DNA of 64,000 nucleotides, from NCBI GenBank assembly GCA_002476625.1, contig DLLC01000064.1, positions 62,062 through 126,061 on the forward strand. The letters are read 5' to 3'. Origin of the DNA: Porphyromonadaceae bacterium UBA7572 (GTDB lineage: Bacteria > Bacteroidota > Bacteroidia > Bacteroidales > Muribaculaceae). Positions 1 through 9,180 of this stretch are shown here, one piece after another. Within the stretch, counting starts at the first letter, position 1. Each line of letters starts with the position of its first letter. The notes under the pieces are model-generated. The model saw only the letters and a program-made list of their open reading frames with translations. It searched no databases and was not told the DNA's origin. A program made the translations under genes and the position numbers.

Positions 1-1347
1 ATCGCCACAGCGGCAGGCGGACGCTACGTGGGTCCGGCAGAAATGCAGTCGGTAGAGGTCACCGCAATCGACACCGACAGCCGTAAAGTGCCTAAAGGTG
101 GCCTATTCGTGGCTATCAAGGGCGAGCGTGTGGACGGACATAAGTTTATCGACCAAGTGATAGCCGGTGGCGCACTTGCTGTTCTGTCGGAAATCGACCT
201 TGGCGAAAAGCCTTTCCCCTACATCATCGTGAACTCTTCGCTTCAAGCGGTGAAAGACATTGCTGAGTTTTATCTCAAGCAGCTTCATATACCCGTGGTG
301 GGCATTGCCGGAAGCGTTGGCAAGACCAGCACTAAGGAGATGACCTACAGCGTGCTTCGGCAGAAATACAATGTGCTGAAGACCGAGGGCAACTTCAATA
401 ACGAGCTTGGGGTGCCCCTCACCATTTTCCGACTTCGCGACGAGCACGAGATGGCGGTGCTGGAAATGGGCATCAGCGACTTCGGTGAAATGCACCGACT
501 GGCAAAAATCGTGCGGCCAAACACGGTGATTATGACCAATATCGGCTACTGTCATCTGGAAAACCTCATCGACCGCGATGGCGTGCTGAAGGCTAAGTCG
601 GAGATATTCGACTTTATCGAGAGCGATGCGCACATCATTCTCAACGGTGATGACGACAAACTCGCCACCATCACTTCAGTGAAAGGCATCAAGCCCACCA
701 CTTTCGGGTTCAGCCCTGACCGTGACTTCTGGGCCGACGAGCTGAAAAGCCTTGGGCTGAATGGCACTTCCTGCCACATTCACACCCCCGCAGGCAGTTT
801 CCACGCCACAGTGGGTATGCCAGGCCGGCACATGGTGGCCAACGCCTTGGCCGGCGCCGCAGCCGGACTTGCCTACGGGCTCAAACTGGAGCAGATTAAA
901 GCAGGCATAGAGAGCAATGAGTCGCTCTCTGGCCGCTTCAATATCATCAACACCGACCACTTCACCATCATCGATGACTGCTACAACGCCAACCCCGTGT
1001 CGATGAAGGCTTCTCTCGGCGTGCTCCAGGACGGAGCAAACCGCCGTGTGGCCATTCTTGGGGATATGGGCGAGCTTGGAGCAGACGAGAAAGCGCTCCA
1101 TGCCGAGGTGGGAAAATTTGCCGCCACGCTCAATATCGACGCCATCTATTGCGCCGGGCCTCTTTCCGAAGCCATCAGCAATGAAGCAAAGAATAGCGAC
1201 AAGGTGAAGGACGTGCGCCATTTTGCCAACCGTGAAGCGCTTATCGCCGCGCTCCCCTCGCTGCTGAAAGAGGGCGACACCATACTCGTGAAAGCGTCGC
1301 ACTTTATGAATTTCACAGAAATCGTGACCCAGTTGAAGCAATTCTAA
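1..1347 (+). CDS. murF: MurF, UDP-N-acetylmuramoyl-tripeptide--D-Ala-D-Ala ligase (5' partial)
   Basis: Cytoplasmic Mur ligase that adds D-Ala-D-Ala to UDP-MurNAc-tripeptide, the last soluble step of the peptidoglycan precursor pathway. The reading frame is open from base 1. The first visible residues (IATAAGGRYVGPAEM) already belong to the N-terminal substrate domain, so roughly 10-20 residues lie outside the window; the GTG at 28 is probably not the start. The ATP-binding loop GIAGSVGKTSTKE and the ligase central motif with TEGNFNNELGVPLT are present, followed by the typical C-terminal domain with ILGDMGELG. Ends at a TAA followed by a strong hairpin terminator. Family identity is confident; only the 5' end is missing. 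Confidence 0.95.
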   Translation: MATAAGGRYVGPAEMQSVEVTAIDTDSRKVPKGGLFVAIKGERVDGHKFIDQVIAGGALAVLSEIDLGEKPFPYIIVNSSLQAVKDIAEFYLKQLHIPVVGIAGSVGKTSTKEMTYSVLRQKYNVLKTEGNFNNELGVPLTIFRLRDEHEMAVLEMGISDFGEMHRLAKIVRPNTVIMTNIGYCHLENLIDRDGVLKAKSEIFDFIESDAHIILNGDDDKLATITSVKGIKPTTFGFSPDRDFWADELKSLGLNGTSCHIHTPAGSFHATVGMPGRHMVANALAGAAAGLAYGLKLEQIKAGIESNESLSGRFNIINTDHFTIIDDCYNANPVSMKASLGVLQDGANRRVAILGDMGELGADEKALHAEVGKFAATLNIDAIYCAGPLSEAISNEAKNSDKVKDVRHFANREALIAALPSLLKEGDTILVKASHFMNFTEIVTQLKQF

Positions 1348-1373
1348 TCACAAGGGCTAAGCATACACTAAAT

Positions 1374-1412
1374 GAGAGGCTGTTAGCAATTGCTCAACAG
1401 CCTCTCATTTTC
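1374..1412 (+). terminator. Rho-independent terminator after murF
   Basis: An 11-bp perfect stem (GAGAGGCTGTT / AACAGCCTCTC) with an 11-nt loop, followed by ATTTTCC. It closes the murF transcript. Confidence 0.8.
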
Positions 1413-1417
1413 CACGA

Positions 1418-1513
1418 ATTATTCAATACCCGCCACACATCATGCGACTGTTCAAGAAGGTGACGGGGCTCACTCCAACCCAATACCAGACACTGGAAAG
1501 AAAGGTTATTTAA
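1418..1513 (+). pseudogene. Remnant of an AraC-family regulator C-terminus
   Basis: Read in the plus strand, this piece encodes MRLFKKVTGLTPTQYQTL followed by ERKVI and a stop, which matches the last recognition-helix segment of AraC/XylS regulators (pattern RLFKKxTGxTPxxY). Only about 25-30 codons are recognisable, with no start and no first HTH, between the murF terminator and the ileS promoter. I read it as the decayed tail of a deleted regulator gene. A chance match is unlikely given the conserved spacing, but the fragment is short. Confidence 0.55.
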
Positions 1514-1633
1514 AATCGATTCCAGCAAGAGTTTATATTCAAGAAGACGGCTTTTAATCTTCATTTTTGAATGTTTTTTGCCGTAAGCGAGCTTGATGTG
1601 TGAATTTGGAAGCAAAATGTGGGATTTTTTTCA

Positions 1634-1641
1634 TATCTTTG
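1634..1641 (+). promoter_or_regulatory. Bacteroidetes -7 element for ileS
   Basis: TATCTTTG matches the TAnnTTTG -7 consensus and lies 38 nt before the ATG of ileS. The nearest TTTG (1605-1608) is 25 nt upstream, longer than the usual 19-20, so the -33 assignment is uncertain. Confidence 0.55.
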
Positions 1642-1678
1642 CACATTAATATATCGCGAAACTAAAATAACTTTTTCT

Positions 1679-4600
1679 ATGAAGTTTAGAGAATATAGCA
1701 AACTGAATCTTTCCGACGTCAATAAAGACGTGCTGAAACTTTGGGAACAGGAAAACGTGTTCGCCAAAAGTATTGAAGAGCGTGAGGGCGCTCCCTCTTT
1801 CGTGTTCTACGAAGGCCCACCGTCGGCCAATGGCATGCCTGGTATTCACCATGTGCTTGCACGCACCATTAAAGACATCGTGTGCCGCTACAAGACCATG
1901 AACGGATTCAAGGTGTTGCGTAAGGCCGGATGGGACACCCACGGGCTGCCCGTGGAATTAGGCGTGGAGAAAGCGCTCGGCATCAAGAAAGAAGACATCG
2001 GCAAGAAGATTTCGGTGGACGAATATAACGCCGCATGCCGCAAGGAGGTGATGAAATACACCAAGGAATGGACCGACCTCACCAACAAGATGGGATACTG
2101 GGTGGACCTTGAGCACCCCTACATCACCTACAAAAACAGCTACATCGAAACTCTCTGGTGGCTACTCAAGCAGCTCTACGGCAAGGGGCTCCTGTATAAG
2201 GGCTACACCATTCAGCCCTACTCGCCTGCCGCCGGCACCGGTCTGAGCAGCCATGAGCTGAACCAGCCCGGATGCTACCGCGACGTTAAAGACCAGACAG
2301 TGACGGCACAGTTCACCGTCAAGAACGACGGCAGCAAGGTGATAGCCGATATTCTAAGCAAGGCCGACAAGGGCTTTGAATCCCTATTCGCACTCGCATG
2401 GACCACCACTCCATGGACTCTGCCTTCCAACACCGCACTATGCGTGGGACCGAAGTTCGACTATGTGGCAGTAGAAAGCTACAACCCCTACACCGGCAAG
2501 CCTGGCATCTTCCTGATGGCAAAGGCGCGCCTTGGCGCATATTTCGCAGCCGATGGCGCAGATCTTCCCCTTGAGGGCTATAAGCATGGCGACAAGGTGA
2601 TACCTTACAAGGTGATTGCCGAATTTAAAGGCTCCGACCTGGTGGGCATCCACTATGAGCAGCTTTTCCCATGGGTGAAGCCTGTGGACAAAATCGACGG
2701 AAAAATCGTGGGCAACGATAATGGCTTCCGCGTGATTCCAGGCGACTATGTGACCACCGACGACGGTACGGGAATCGTGCATATCGCCCCCACATTTGGC
2801 GCCGACGATGCCAACGTGGCGCGCGCCGCAGGCATTCCATCGCTGTTTATGATCAACAAGAAGATGGAGACGCGCCCAATGGTGGACTTTGAAGGACGCT
2901 ACTTCAGATTCGAGGACCTCGACGATGATTTTGTAAAAAATTTCGTAAACGTTGAGGCATACAAGGAATACGCTGGCGCATACGTGAAAAACGCCTACGA
3001 CCCAAAATACACCATAGACGGACGCTACGACGAAAAGGCTGCCAACAAGGACGAAGACCTCAACATCTACATCTGCATTCGAATGAAGCAGAGCGGCTCC
3101 GCCTTCAAGATGGAGAAGCACACCCACAACTATCCACACTGCTGGCGCACCGACAAGCCCATCCTCTACTATCCGCTCGACAGCTGGTTTATCCGCTCCA
3201 CCGCATGCCGCGACCGCATGGTGGAGCTCAACAAGACCATCAAGTGGAAACCAGAGCACACCGGCACAGGGCGATTTGGCAAATGGCTTGAGAACCTCAA
3301 CGACTGGAACCTGAGCCGCAGCCGATACTGGGGCACTCCGCTCCCGATCTGGCGCAATGCCGACACACACGAAGAAAAGTGCATCGGCAGCGTGGAAGAA
3401 CTCTATAATGAGATGGAAAAAGCCGTTGCCGCTGGTGTGATGACTGAAAACCCTTGGAAGAAGGCCGGCTTCGTGGTAGGCGACTACAGCGAGGAGAACT
3501 ATAACAAGATCGACCTCCACCGCCCATACGTGGACGACATCGTGCTCGTGAGCGACAGCGGAAAGCCGATGAAGCGCGAGCTCGACCTCATCGATGTGTG
3601 GTTCGACAGTGGCGCCATGCCCTACGCACAGCTCCACTATCCATTCGAGAACAAAGACCTCATCGACAAGCGCACCTTCTATCCTGCCGACTTCATCGCA
3701 GAAGGTCAAGACCAGACACGTGGCTGGTTCTTCACCCTCCACGCCATCGCCACTATGGTGTTCGACAGCGTGGCCTACAAGAGCGTAATCTCCAACGGAC
3801 TGGTTCTCGACAAAAACGGCAACAAGATGAGCAAGCGACTGGGCAACGCCGTTGACCCATTCAAGGCTATCGACAAATATGGCATCGACCCCATTCGCTG
3901 GTACATGATCAGCAACTCCTCGCCTTGGGACAACTTGAAGTTTGACCAGGCTGGTGTGGAAGAAGTGAGCGGCAGCAAGTTCTTTGGCAAGCTCCACAAC
4001 ACATATTCTTTCTTCGCGCTCTACGCCAACCTCTGCAACTTCGACTCTGGCGCGCCACAAGTGCCGTTGGCAGAACGCCCAGAAATTGACCGCTGGATTA
4101 TTTCCGTGCTCAACTCGCTGGTGAAGGAAGTGAGCGCCGACATCGAGGACTACGAGCTCACAAAGGCTGCACGCGCCATCAGCGACTTCGTGGTGGACAA
4201 CCTCAGCAACTGGTATGTGCGCCTCAACCGCTCCCGCTTCTGGGACGGCGATTTGGCGGCAAACCAAACGCTCTACCAGTGCCTCAAGACCGTGGCACTG
4301 CTCATGGCCCCAATCGCTCCTTTCTATGCCGACATGCTCTTCCGCGACCTCACCGGCAGTGCCACTTCCGTGCACCTGGAGCTTTATCCAAAAGCCGACG
4401 AGACCGCCATCGACAGCCAGCTGGAGAAGCGTATGGCCATCGCACAGCAAATCACCTCCATGGTGCTCTCGCTGCGCCGCAAGAAAAACCTCAAGGTGAA
4501 GCAGCCACTCACTGCCATCATGATTCCCGTGCTCGACGACAGCCAGAAGCAAGACATTGAGGCTGTGGCCAACCTCATCATGAGCGAGGTGAACGTGAAA

Positions 4601-5164
4601 GAAATCAAATACGTGGGCGGCGATGCCGGCATACTCGTGAAGCGCATCAAACCCGACTTCAAGAAGCTCGGCCCAAAATTCGGCAAGAATATGAAGGCGG
4701 CTGCACAGGCGCTCGCAAGCCTTGAGCAGGCACAAATCGCCCAATTCGAGAAAGAGGGAAAAATCACCCTCGTGCTTGGTGCCGGCGATGAGGCCGTGGT
4801 GGATCTGGCCGATGTGGAGGTCATCAGCGAGGACATTCCTGGATGGCTCGTGGCCAACGACGGCAACATCACCGTGGCGCTCGACATCACCATCACCGAC
4901 GACCTCCGCAAAGAGGGCATCGCACGCGAGCTGGTGAACCGCATTCAGAACGTGCGCAAGAGCAAGGATTTCAACATCACCGACCGCATCGTGGTGAAGA
5001 TTGCGCCCGACGAGCATGTGACCGACGCCGTGACCCAATTTAAGGACTACATCGCCAAGCAAGTGCTCGCCGTAGCCATCGACTTGACGCCAGTGAGCGG
5101 TCCTGACGCGATAGCCGTGGATATGGACGACTACGAACTGCAAATCACCGTCGATAAGGCATAA
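1679..5164 (+). CDS. ileS: Isoleucyl-tRNA synthetase
   Basis: Class I aminoacyl-tRNA synthetase that charges tRNA-Ile; 1161 residues from the ATG at 1679 (MKFREYSKLN), the start expected for this long Bacteroidetes form. An upstream in-frame ATG at 1619 would overlap the promoter and is rejected. Signature motifs: HIGH-type GMPGIHHVLA near residue 55 and KMSKR near residue 717. The editing domain lies between them (WTTTPWTLPSNTALCVG), and the anticodon-binding and C-terminal domains follow. Monocistronic by its surroundings: own promoter, hairpin terminator behind. An extremely long antisense open frame inside this gene is a codon-bias artefact. Confidence 0.97.
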   Translation: MKFREYSKLNLSDVNKDVLKLWEQENVFAKSIEEREGAPSFVFYEGPPSANGMPGIHHVLARTIKDIVCRYKTMNGFKVLRKAGWDTHGLPVELGVEKALGIKKEDIGKKISVDEYNAACRKEVMKYTKEWTDLTNKMGYWVDLEHPYITYKNSYIETLWWLLKQLYGKGLLYKGYTIQPYSPAAGTGLSSHELNQPGCYRDVKDQTVTAQFTVKNDGSKVIADILSKADKGFESLFALAWTTTPWTLPSNTALCVGPKFDYVAVESYNPYTGKPGIFLMAKARLGAYFAADGADLPLEGYKHGDKVIPYKVIAEFKGSDLVGIHYEQLFPWVKPVDKIDGKIVGNDNGFRVIPGDYVTTDDGTGIVHIAPTFGADDANVARAAGIPSLFMINKKMETRPMVDFEGRYFRFEDLDDDFVKNFVNVEAYKEYAGAYVKNAYDPKYTIDGRYDEKAANKDEDLNIYICIRMKQSGSAFKMEKHTHNYPHCWRTDKPILYYPLDSWFIRSTACRDRMVELNKTIKWKPEHTGTGRFGKWLENLNDWNLSRSRYWGTPLPIWRNADTHEEKCIGSVEELYNEMEKAVAAGVMTENPWKKAGFVVGDYSEENYNKIDLHRPYVDDIVLVSDSGKPMKRELDLIDVWFDSGAMPYAQLHYPFENKDLIDKRTFYPADFIAEGQDQTRGWFFTLHAIATMVFDSVAYKSVISNGLVLDKNGNKMSKRLGNAVDPFKAIDKYGIDPIRWYMISNSSPWDNLKFDQAGVEEVSGSKFFGKLHNTYSFFALYANLCNFDSGAPQVPLAERPEIDRWIISVLNSLVKEVSADIEDYELTKAARAISDFVVDNLSNWYVRLNRSRFWDGDLAANQTLYQCLKTVALLMAPIAPFYADMLFRDLTGSATSVHLELYPKADETAIDSQLEKRMAIAQQITSMVLSLRRKKNLKVKQPLTAIMIPVLDDSQKQDIEAVANLIMSEVNVKEIKYVGGDAGILVKRIKPDFKKLGPKFGKNMKAAAQALASLEQAQIAQFEKEGKITLVLGAGDEAVVDLADVEVISEDIPGWLVANDGNITVALDITITDDLRKEGIARELVNRIQNVRKSKDFNITDRIVVKIAPDEHVTDAVTQFKDYIAKQVLAVAIDLTPVSGPDAIAVDMDDYELQITVDKA

Positions 5165-5179
5165 TTTAATCAGGGCATA

Positions 5180-5260
5180 GAAGCTGTTTGGATTTCTTCA
5201 TTGATTGCGCACCACACCGGTTGTGTGCCACAGCTCGAAGTTCAAACAGCTTCCCCTTTC
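5180..5260 (+). terminator. Terminator after ileS
   Basis: Outer 11-bp stem GAAGCTGTTTG / CAAACAGCTTC (5180-5190 and 5243-5253) encloses an inner imperfect hairpin rich in CAC/GTG and is followed by CCCCTTTCCTT. Probably an imperfect Rho-independent terminator. Confidence 0.6.
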
Positions 5261-5310
5261 CTTACCGGCTTTTCTCACACATATTTTAACTAAAGAAAGG
5301 GCTAACCATC

Positions 5311-5703
5311 ATGAATGAAACTCCCGAAAAAGTAAGATACTCTGATGAGGAGTTGCAAGAATTCAAGCATTTGATTCTTGAGAAAATAGCTACAGCGAAG
5401 CAAAACTACGACCACCTGATGGCCACCATCCAGAAAGACGAAAGCGCGCCAGGCGTCAAGTCGATGGAAGATGGGGCGGCCACCATGAGCAAGGAGCAGG
5501 CAAGCCTGAACGCTGAGCGCCAGATGATGTTTATCAAGAAGCTGCAAGGCGCCCTCGTGCGCATTGAGCAAAAAACCTACGGCATCTGCCGTGTCACCGG
5601 CAAGCTCATCCCCAAAGGCAGGCTCATGGCTGTGCCGCACACCACCCTGTCGGTGGAAGGCAAGGAAATCGAGGCCCAACAAAAACAAAAAAAGAGAAGG
5701 TAA
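5311..5703 (+). CDS. DksA/TraR-family regulator, degenerate zinc site
   Basis: 130-residue protein of the DksA/TraR C4 zinc-finger family, which binds in the RNA polymerase secondary channel and tunes transcription during stringent response in other bacteria. The N-terminal half is charged and helical (coiled-coil like, residues 5-85). The C-terminal block KTYGICRVTGKLIPKGRL corresponds to the zinc knuckle, but only one of the four cysteines remains, as is common in Bacteroidetes members. Start ATG at 5311 follows an AAAGG-rich leader. The stop is 6 nt before lspA, so the two are probably co-transcribed; the downstream DUF4296 gene may join this unit. Confidence 0.85.
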   Translation: MNETPEKVRYSDEELQEFKHLILEKIATAKQNYDHLMATIQKDESAPGVKSMEDGAATMSKEQASLNAERQMMFIKKLQGALVRIEQKTYGICRVTGKLIPKGRLMAVPHTTLSVEGKEIEAQQKQKKRR

Positions 5704-5709
5704 GCAACA

Positions 5710-6396
5710 GTGAACAACCTACATATTTCAAAAGGCAGCATTGCCACCGCCATCATTGCAGCAGTGGTGATCATAGACCAAGCCATCAAAATCTGGGTGA
5801 AGTGCCACTTCTGCCTCTATGAGGACTTGCGCATCACCGACTGGTTCATTCTCCGCTTTGTGGAAAACAACGGCATGGCATTTGGTATGGAATGGGGACC
5901 GAAGCTATTCCTCACATGGTTTCGCATCATAGCCGTGGCACTGCTCATCTACTACATAGCAAAGCTCTGCAAAAAGCCATCGGTGCCCGTGGGATACTTG
6001 GTGTGCATATCGCTCATCACCGCAGGCGCACTCGGCAACGTGATCGACTGCATAGCCTACGGCATGGTGTTCAGCGAGTCCACACCCATAAGCGTGGCAC
6101 AGATGTTTCCGCCCGACGGCGGCTATGCCAGCATTTTCAACGGTCGTGTGGTGGATATGTTCTACTTCCCGCTCTTCACTTGGCCCGACTGGATGCCGAT
6201 TGTGGGCGGAACGGAGTTTTTCCAGCCAGTATTCAACTTTGCCGACGCATGCCTGTCGGTGAGCGTGTTTGTGCTGGTGTGCTTCTACAGCAAGCACCTT
6301 GTGACGGAAAACGACAGCAAAACCACTGCCGCACCCTCCAAGAGCGAAAGCAGCCAGTCCACACCCTCCAGTAATGGCAGCGGTAAACCACAGTAA
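5710..6396 (+). CDS. lspA: Lipoprotein signal peptidase (signal peptidase II)
   Basis: Inner-membrane aspartyl protease that removes the signal peptide of diacylated prolipoproteins. 228 residues with a GTG start at 5710. Four hydrophobic segments are visible (about residues 10-28, 63-85, 95-118, 175-198). The two catalytic aspartates sit in GNVIDCIAYG (about residue 116) and FNFADACLSV (about 179). The long loop between them is typical of Bacteroidetes LspA. The C-terminus carries a Ser/Thr/Pro-rich cytoplasmic tail of about 25 residues (SKTTAAPSKSESSQS). The following gene encodes a lipoprotein, a client of this enzyme. Confidence 0.95.
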   Translation: MNNLHISKGSIATAIIAAVVIIDQAIKIWVKCHFCLYEDLRITDWFILRFVENNGMAFGMEWGPKLFLTWFRIIAVALLIYYIAKLCKKPSVPVGYLVCISLITAGALGNVIDCIAYGMVFSESTPISVAQMFPPDGGYASIFNGRVVDMFYFPLFTWPDWMPIVGGTEFFQPVFNFADACLSVSVFVLVCFYSKHLVTENDSKTTAAPSKSESSQSTPSSNGSGKPQ

Positions 6397-6442
6397 TCAT
6401 CTATATGTTTTCGTAACTTATTTTTTTAAAAGCATCACCCAG

Positions 6443-7456
6443 ATGAAATCAAAGCTCCGCATATTCATCCTCTGCCTTGCCCCGCTGCTGATTGTGGCGT
6501 GCGACAAGGCGCCAAAAGGCATCATCAAAGAGAGTGACTTGGCTGATTTCCTCTATGACATGTATAGGCTCGACGCCATCATCGACCAGCACCCCGACGA
6601 GTTTCCCACCGACTCCATCAAGCGCGTGGCCAAGCAGTCGCTGTTTCTCAAACACGGCATCACTCAAGCAGAATACGACACCTCCATGGTGTGGTACGCC
6701 ACCAATTTTGAGGCTTACAGCACGGTGCACAAAAAGGTGATAATGCGCCTCCAGGACGAAAGCAAAGCTCTGGCGGCAGAGGCTGCCACCGCCCCAAAAG
6801 AGCGCCAACAGCAAGATGGCAGCGGACAGCGGCATAAATATTACGCCACAAAAGGCGACACTGCCGACATCTGGAATGATGTGCGCACGCTTATGCTCAC
6901 ATCAGGATTCAAGCGCGGATACTTCACCTTCAACATCGAACCCGACCTTGAGCGCCACAATGGCGACCGCTACGCCTTAGGCATGAAAATGCTCACCTTT
7001 GGCAACGCCTTCAAGTTGATGCTGGCCGTGGAATACATGGATGGCAGCGTTTCGCTCACCAGCCGTGGAGCGTCGATGAACGGCTGGACTGAACTTGCCC
7101 TCCAGTCCGACTCCACACGCATCGTGCGCCGCATTTTCGGTTACGTCAACATAGGCATCACCAGCCCTTCCACCGTCACATTCTTAGACAGCATATCGCT
7201 GGTGCGAACCCACCTCGACCGCAAGATTTACTCCAACATTGGCGCTCAAAAGTATATCAGCCGCGGCCACAGCCCTACCCAGGCAAGGCAAGGCGCCGGC
7301 GCCCCCAAGAGGCAAGGAGGCCCCGACCGCGTGCAGCCCGCCACCCCACAAAGGCTCTACGCCCCCAAGCCCGGCGTGAACAAAGGCGGCGTGGAGCACG
7401 GCAAATTCGCCCCGCCCATGCGCAGATATCCGAGAGGGGCAAAACTGGTGCAGTAA
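6443..7456 (+). CDS. DUF4296 domain lipoprotein
   Basis: 337-residue lipoprotein when started at the ATG at 6443; the frame is open further upstream into lspA, but 6443 gives a proper signal peptide. Signal sequence FILCLAPLLIVAC has a lipobox (LIVAC), so the mature N-terminus is Cys. Residues about 30-120 match the DUF4296 pattern (LADFLYDMYRLDAII, then HGITQAEYDTSMVWYATN). This Bacteroidetes-specific domain has no established function. The C-terminal 50 residues are Pro/Gly/Arg-rich and low complexity. It follows lspA closely, and a shared transcript is likely. Confidence 0.85.
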   Translation: MKSKLRIFILCLAPLLIVACDKAPKGIIKESDLADFLYDMYRLDAIIDQHPDEFPTDSIKRVAKQSLFLKHGITQAEYDTSMVWYATNFEAYSTVHKKVIMRLQDESKALAAEAATAPKERQQQDGSGQRHKYYATKGDTADIWNDVRTLMLTSGFKRGYFTFNIEPDLERHNGDRYALGMKMLTFGNAFKLMLAVEYMDGSVSLTSRGASMNGWTELALQSDSTRIVRRIFGYVNIGITSPSTVTFLDSISLVRTHLDRKIYSNIGAQKYISRGHSPTQARQGAGAPKRQGGPDRVQPATPQRLYAPKPGVNKGGVEHGKFAPPMRRYPRGAKLVQ

Positions 7457-7522
7457 GGCGCATTACTGTTCCATAAGTCGCTAATGCGCCACTTTGATTT
7501 TCAGAATACCGCATAAGATTGC

Positions 7523-7530
7523 TATATTTG
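7523..7530 (+). promoter_or_regulatory. -7 element upstream of mlaE-like gene
   Basis: TATATTTG matches TAnnTTTG, 7 nt before the ATG at 7538. A start site there would give a nearly leaderless transcript, so either the true start codon is slightly downstream or this is a chance match. TTTG at 7493-7496 is 26 nt away, not ideal. Confidence 0.35.
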
Positions 7531-7537
7531 TAAAAGT

Positions 7538-8284
7538 ATGTTTATAATTAAAGGATTAGAAGCGTTTGGCAGCTACTGCACACTGATGTGGCGCAGCTTT
7601 GGCGTGCCAGAGAAGTGGAAAGAATTCTTCCGCCGCTACCTCAACGAAATATCCAAGCTGGGCATCGACTCCATCCCGCTAATTCTCATAGTGTCGCTCT
7701 TCATAGGATGCTTGTGCACCATCCTCATCAAGCTCAACATGCAGAGCCCGCTTCTGCCACGCTACACCGTGGGATTCTCCACCCGCGAGATCATCCTTCT
7801 GGAATTCTCGTCGTCGATCCTGTGCCTGATTCTCTCGGGCAAAATAGGGTCGAACATCGCCTCAGAGATAGGCACAATGCGAGTGACAGAGCAAATCGAC
7901 GCGCTCGACATCATGGGCGTAAACTCGGCCAACTACCTGATTATGCCCAAAGTGCTCGGCCTCGTCACCATCCTCCCCTTCCTTGTAATCATCACCATGG
8001 CCACAGCCCTCTTTGGCGGCTGGGCCGTGTGCTTCACCGGCATCCTCGACCCCGACACCTACATCTACGGCATACAGACCGACTTCGTGCAGTTCAACGT
8101 GTGGTTCGCCCTCATCAAGTCGCTCGTGTTCGGGTTCGTCATCTCCAGCATATCGTCGTATTACGGCTACACCGTGCAGGGCGGATCCGTGGAAGTGGGC
8201 AAAGCCAGCACCGACGCCGTGGTGATGAGCAACATCATCATCCTCGTGAGCGACGTAATCCTCACCAAACTATTACTCATGTAA
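7538..8284 (+). CDS. mlaE: MlaE-family ABC transporter permease
   Basis: Inner-membrane permease of the MlaE/Ttg2B/YrbE family, which in Proteobacteria moves phospholipids between the inner and outer membranes. 248 residues with about five membrane segments. The family-defining conserved loop is visible: SGKIGSNIASEIGTMRVTEQIDALDIMGV (split here as SGKIGSNIASEIGTMRV, then TEQIDALDIMG) near residues 105-133. Directly followed, 36 nt later, by its ATPase. The MCE-domain partner (MlaD) is not adjacent in this window; it may lie elsewhere. Gene symbol assigned by homology pattern. Confidence 0.9.
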   Translation: MFIIKGLEAFGSYCTLMWRSFGVPEKWKEFFRRYLNEISKLGIDSIPLILIVSLFIGCLCTILIKLNMQSPLLPRYTVGFSTREIILLEFSSSILCLILSGKIGSNIASEIGTMRVTEQIDALDIMGVNSANYLIMPKVLGLVTILPFLVIITMATALFGGWAVCFTGILDPDTYIYGIQTDFVQFNVWFALIKSLVFGFVISSISSYYGYTVQGGSVEVGKASTDAVVMSNIIILVSDVILTKLLLM

Positions 8285-8320
8285 CTCACTACCCCATTCT
8301 TGAAATGACCACACACCACT

Positions 8321-9115
8321 ATGATTGAAGTAAAAAACCTCGACAAATTCTTCGATGGCGGCACCCGCCAAGTGCTGCACAGCATCAGCGCCAAATTCTA
8401 CGACGGCAAAGTGAACCTCATCATCGGCCAGAGCGGATCAGGAAAGACCGTGCTGGTGAAAAACCTCGTGGGCCTATTCAAGCCCGAACGCGGCGAAATC
8501 CTATACGACGGACGCGACATCACCAAGATGAATCGCAAAGAGCTCAAAGCCATACGCAAAGAAATAGGCATGCTATTCCAAGGCTCAGCCCTATTCGACA
8601 GCGAAACCGTGATGGGCAACGTCATATTCCCCCTCATGATGTTCTCCGGCATGACCCCGGAGCAGCAGCGCGAGCGAGCCCAGTTCTGCATCGACCGCGT
8701 GAACCTCACCGGAAGCGAGAACAAATACCCCGCCGAGCTCTCGGGCGGCATGCAAAAGCGCGCAGCCATCGCCCGCGCCATCGCCCTCAACCCCAAATAC
8801 CTCTTCTGCGACGAGCCAAACTCCGGCCTCGACCCCAAGACCTCAATCGTCATCGACCAGCTCCTCTGGGACATCACACACGAATTCGGCATCACCACCG
8901 TGATCAACACCCACGACATGAATTCCGTGATGGGCATCGGCGAGAACATCATCTTCGTGAACCGGGGCCACCTCGGCTGGGTAGGCACCAAAGACGAAAT
9001 CTACGACCAGGACAACGACGACCTCAACAACTTCGTCTTCGCCACCGACCTCTTCCGCGACGTGCGCAAGTACCGCCGCGAGCACGGCTACACCAAAACC
9101 AAAGTCACCTACTAA
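8321..9115 (+). CDS. mlaF: MlaF-family ABC transporter ATPase
   Basis: 264-residue ATP-binding subunit paired with the upstream permease, forming a lipid-transport ABC complex at the inner membrane. Walker A IIGQSGSGKTVLVKN (about residues 35-49), signature LSGGMQKRAAIARAIA (about 142), Walker B YLFCDEPNSGLDP (about 163), and the switch histidine in NTHDMNSV (about 197). The fifth signature position is M/Q rather than Q/R, as in other MlaF/YrbF proteins. It ends 65 nt before the helicase gene, where the accessory locus begins. Confidence 0.93.
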   Translation: MIEVKNLDKFFDGGTRQVLHSISAKFYDGKVNLIIGQSGSGKTVLVKNLVGLFKPERGEILYDGRDITKMNRKELKAIRKEIGMLFQGSALFDSETVMGNVIFPLMMFSGMTPEQQRERAQFCIDRVNLTGSENKYPAELSGGMQKRAAIARAIALNPKYLFCDEPNSGLDPKTSIVIDQLLWDITHEFGITTVINTHDMNSVMGIGENIIFVNRGHLGWVGTKDEIYDQDNDDLNNFVFATDLFRDVRKYRREHGYTKTKVTY

Positions 9116-9180
9116 CCTCCCCATCCCCACCCGTCAAAAGACTAATTAACATATACTTATCACTACATAAAACATACAAT

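Noticed and set aside
2438..5143. A 901-codon open frame on the minus strand inside ileS
   Set aside because: It mirrors the codon bias of ileS (GC-rich third positions give few antisense stops). The translation is rich in His/Val/Ala with no domain, and no promoter is present.
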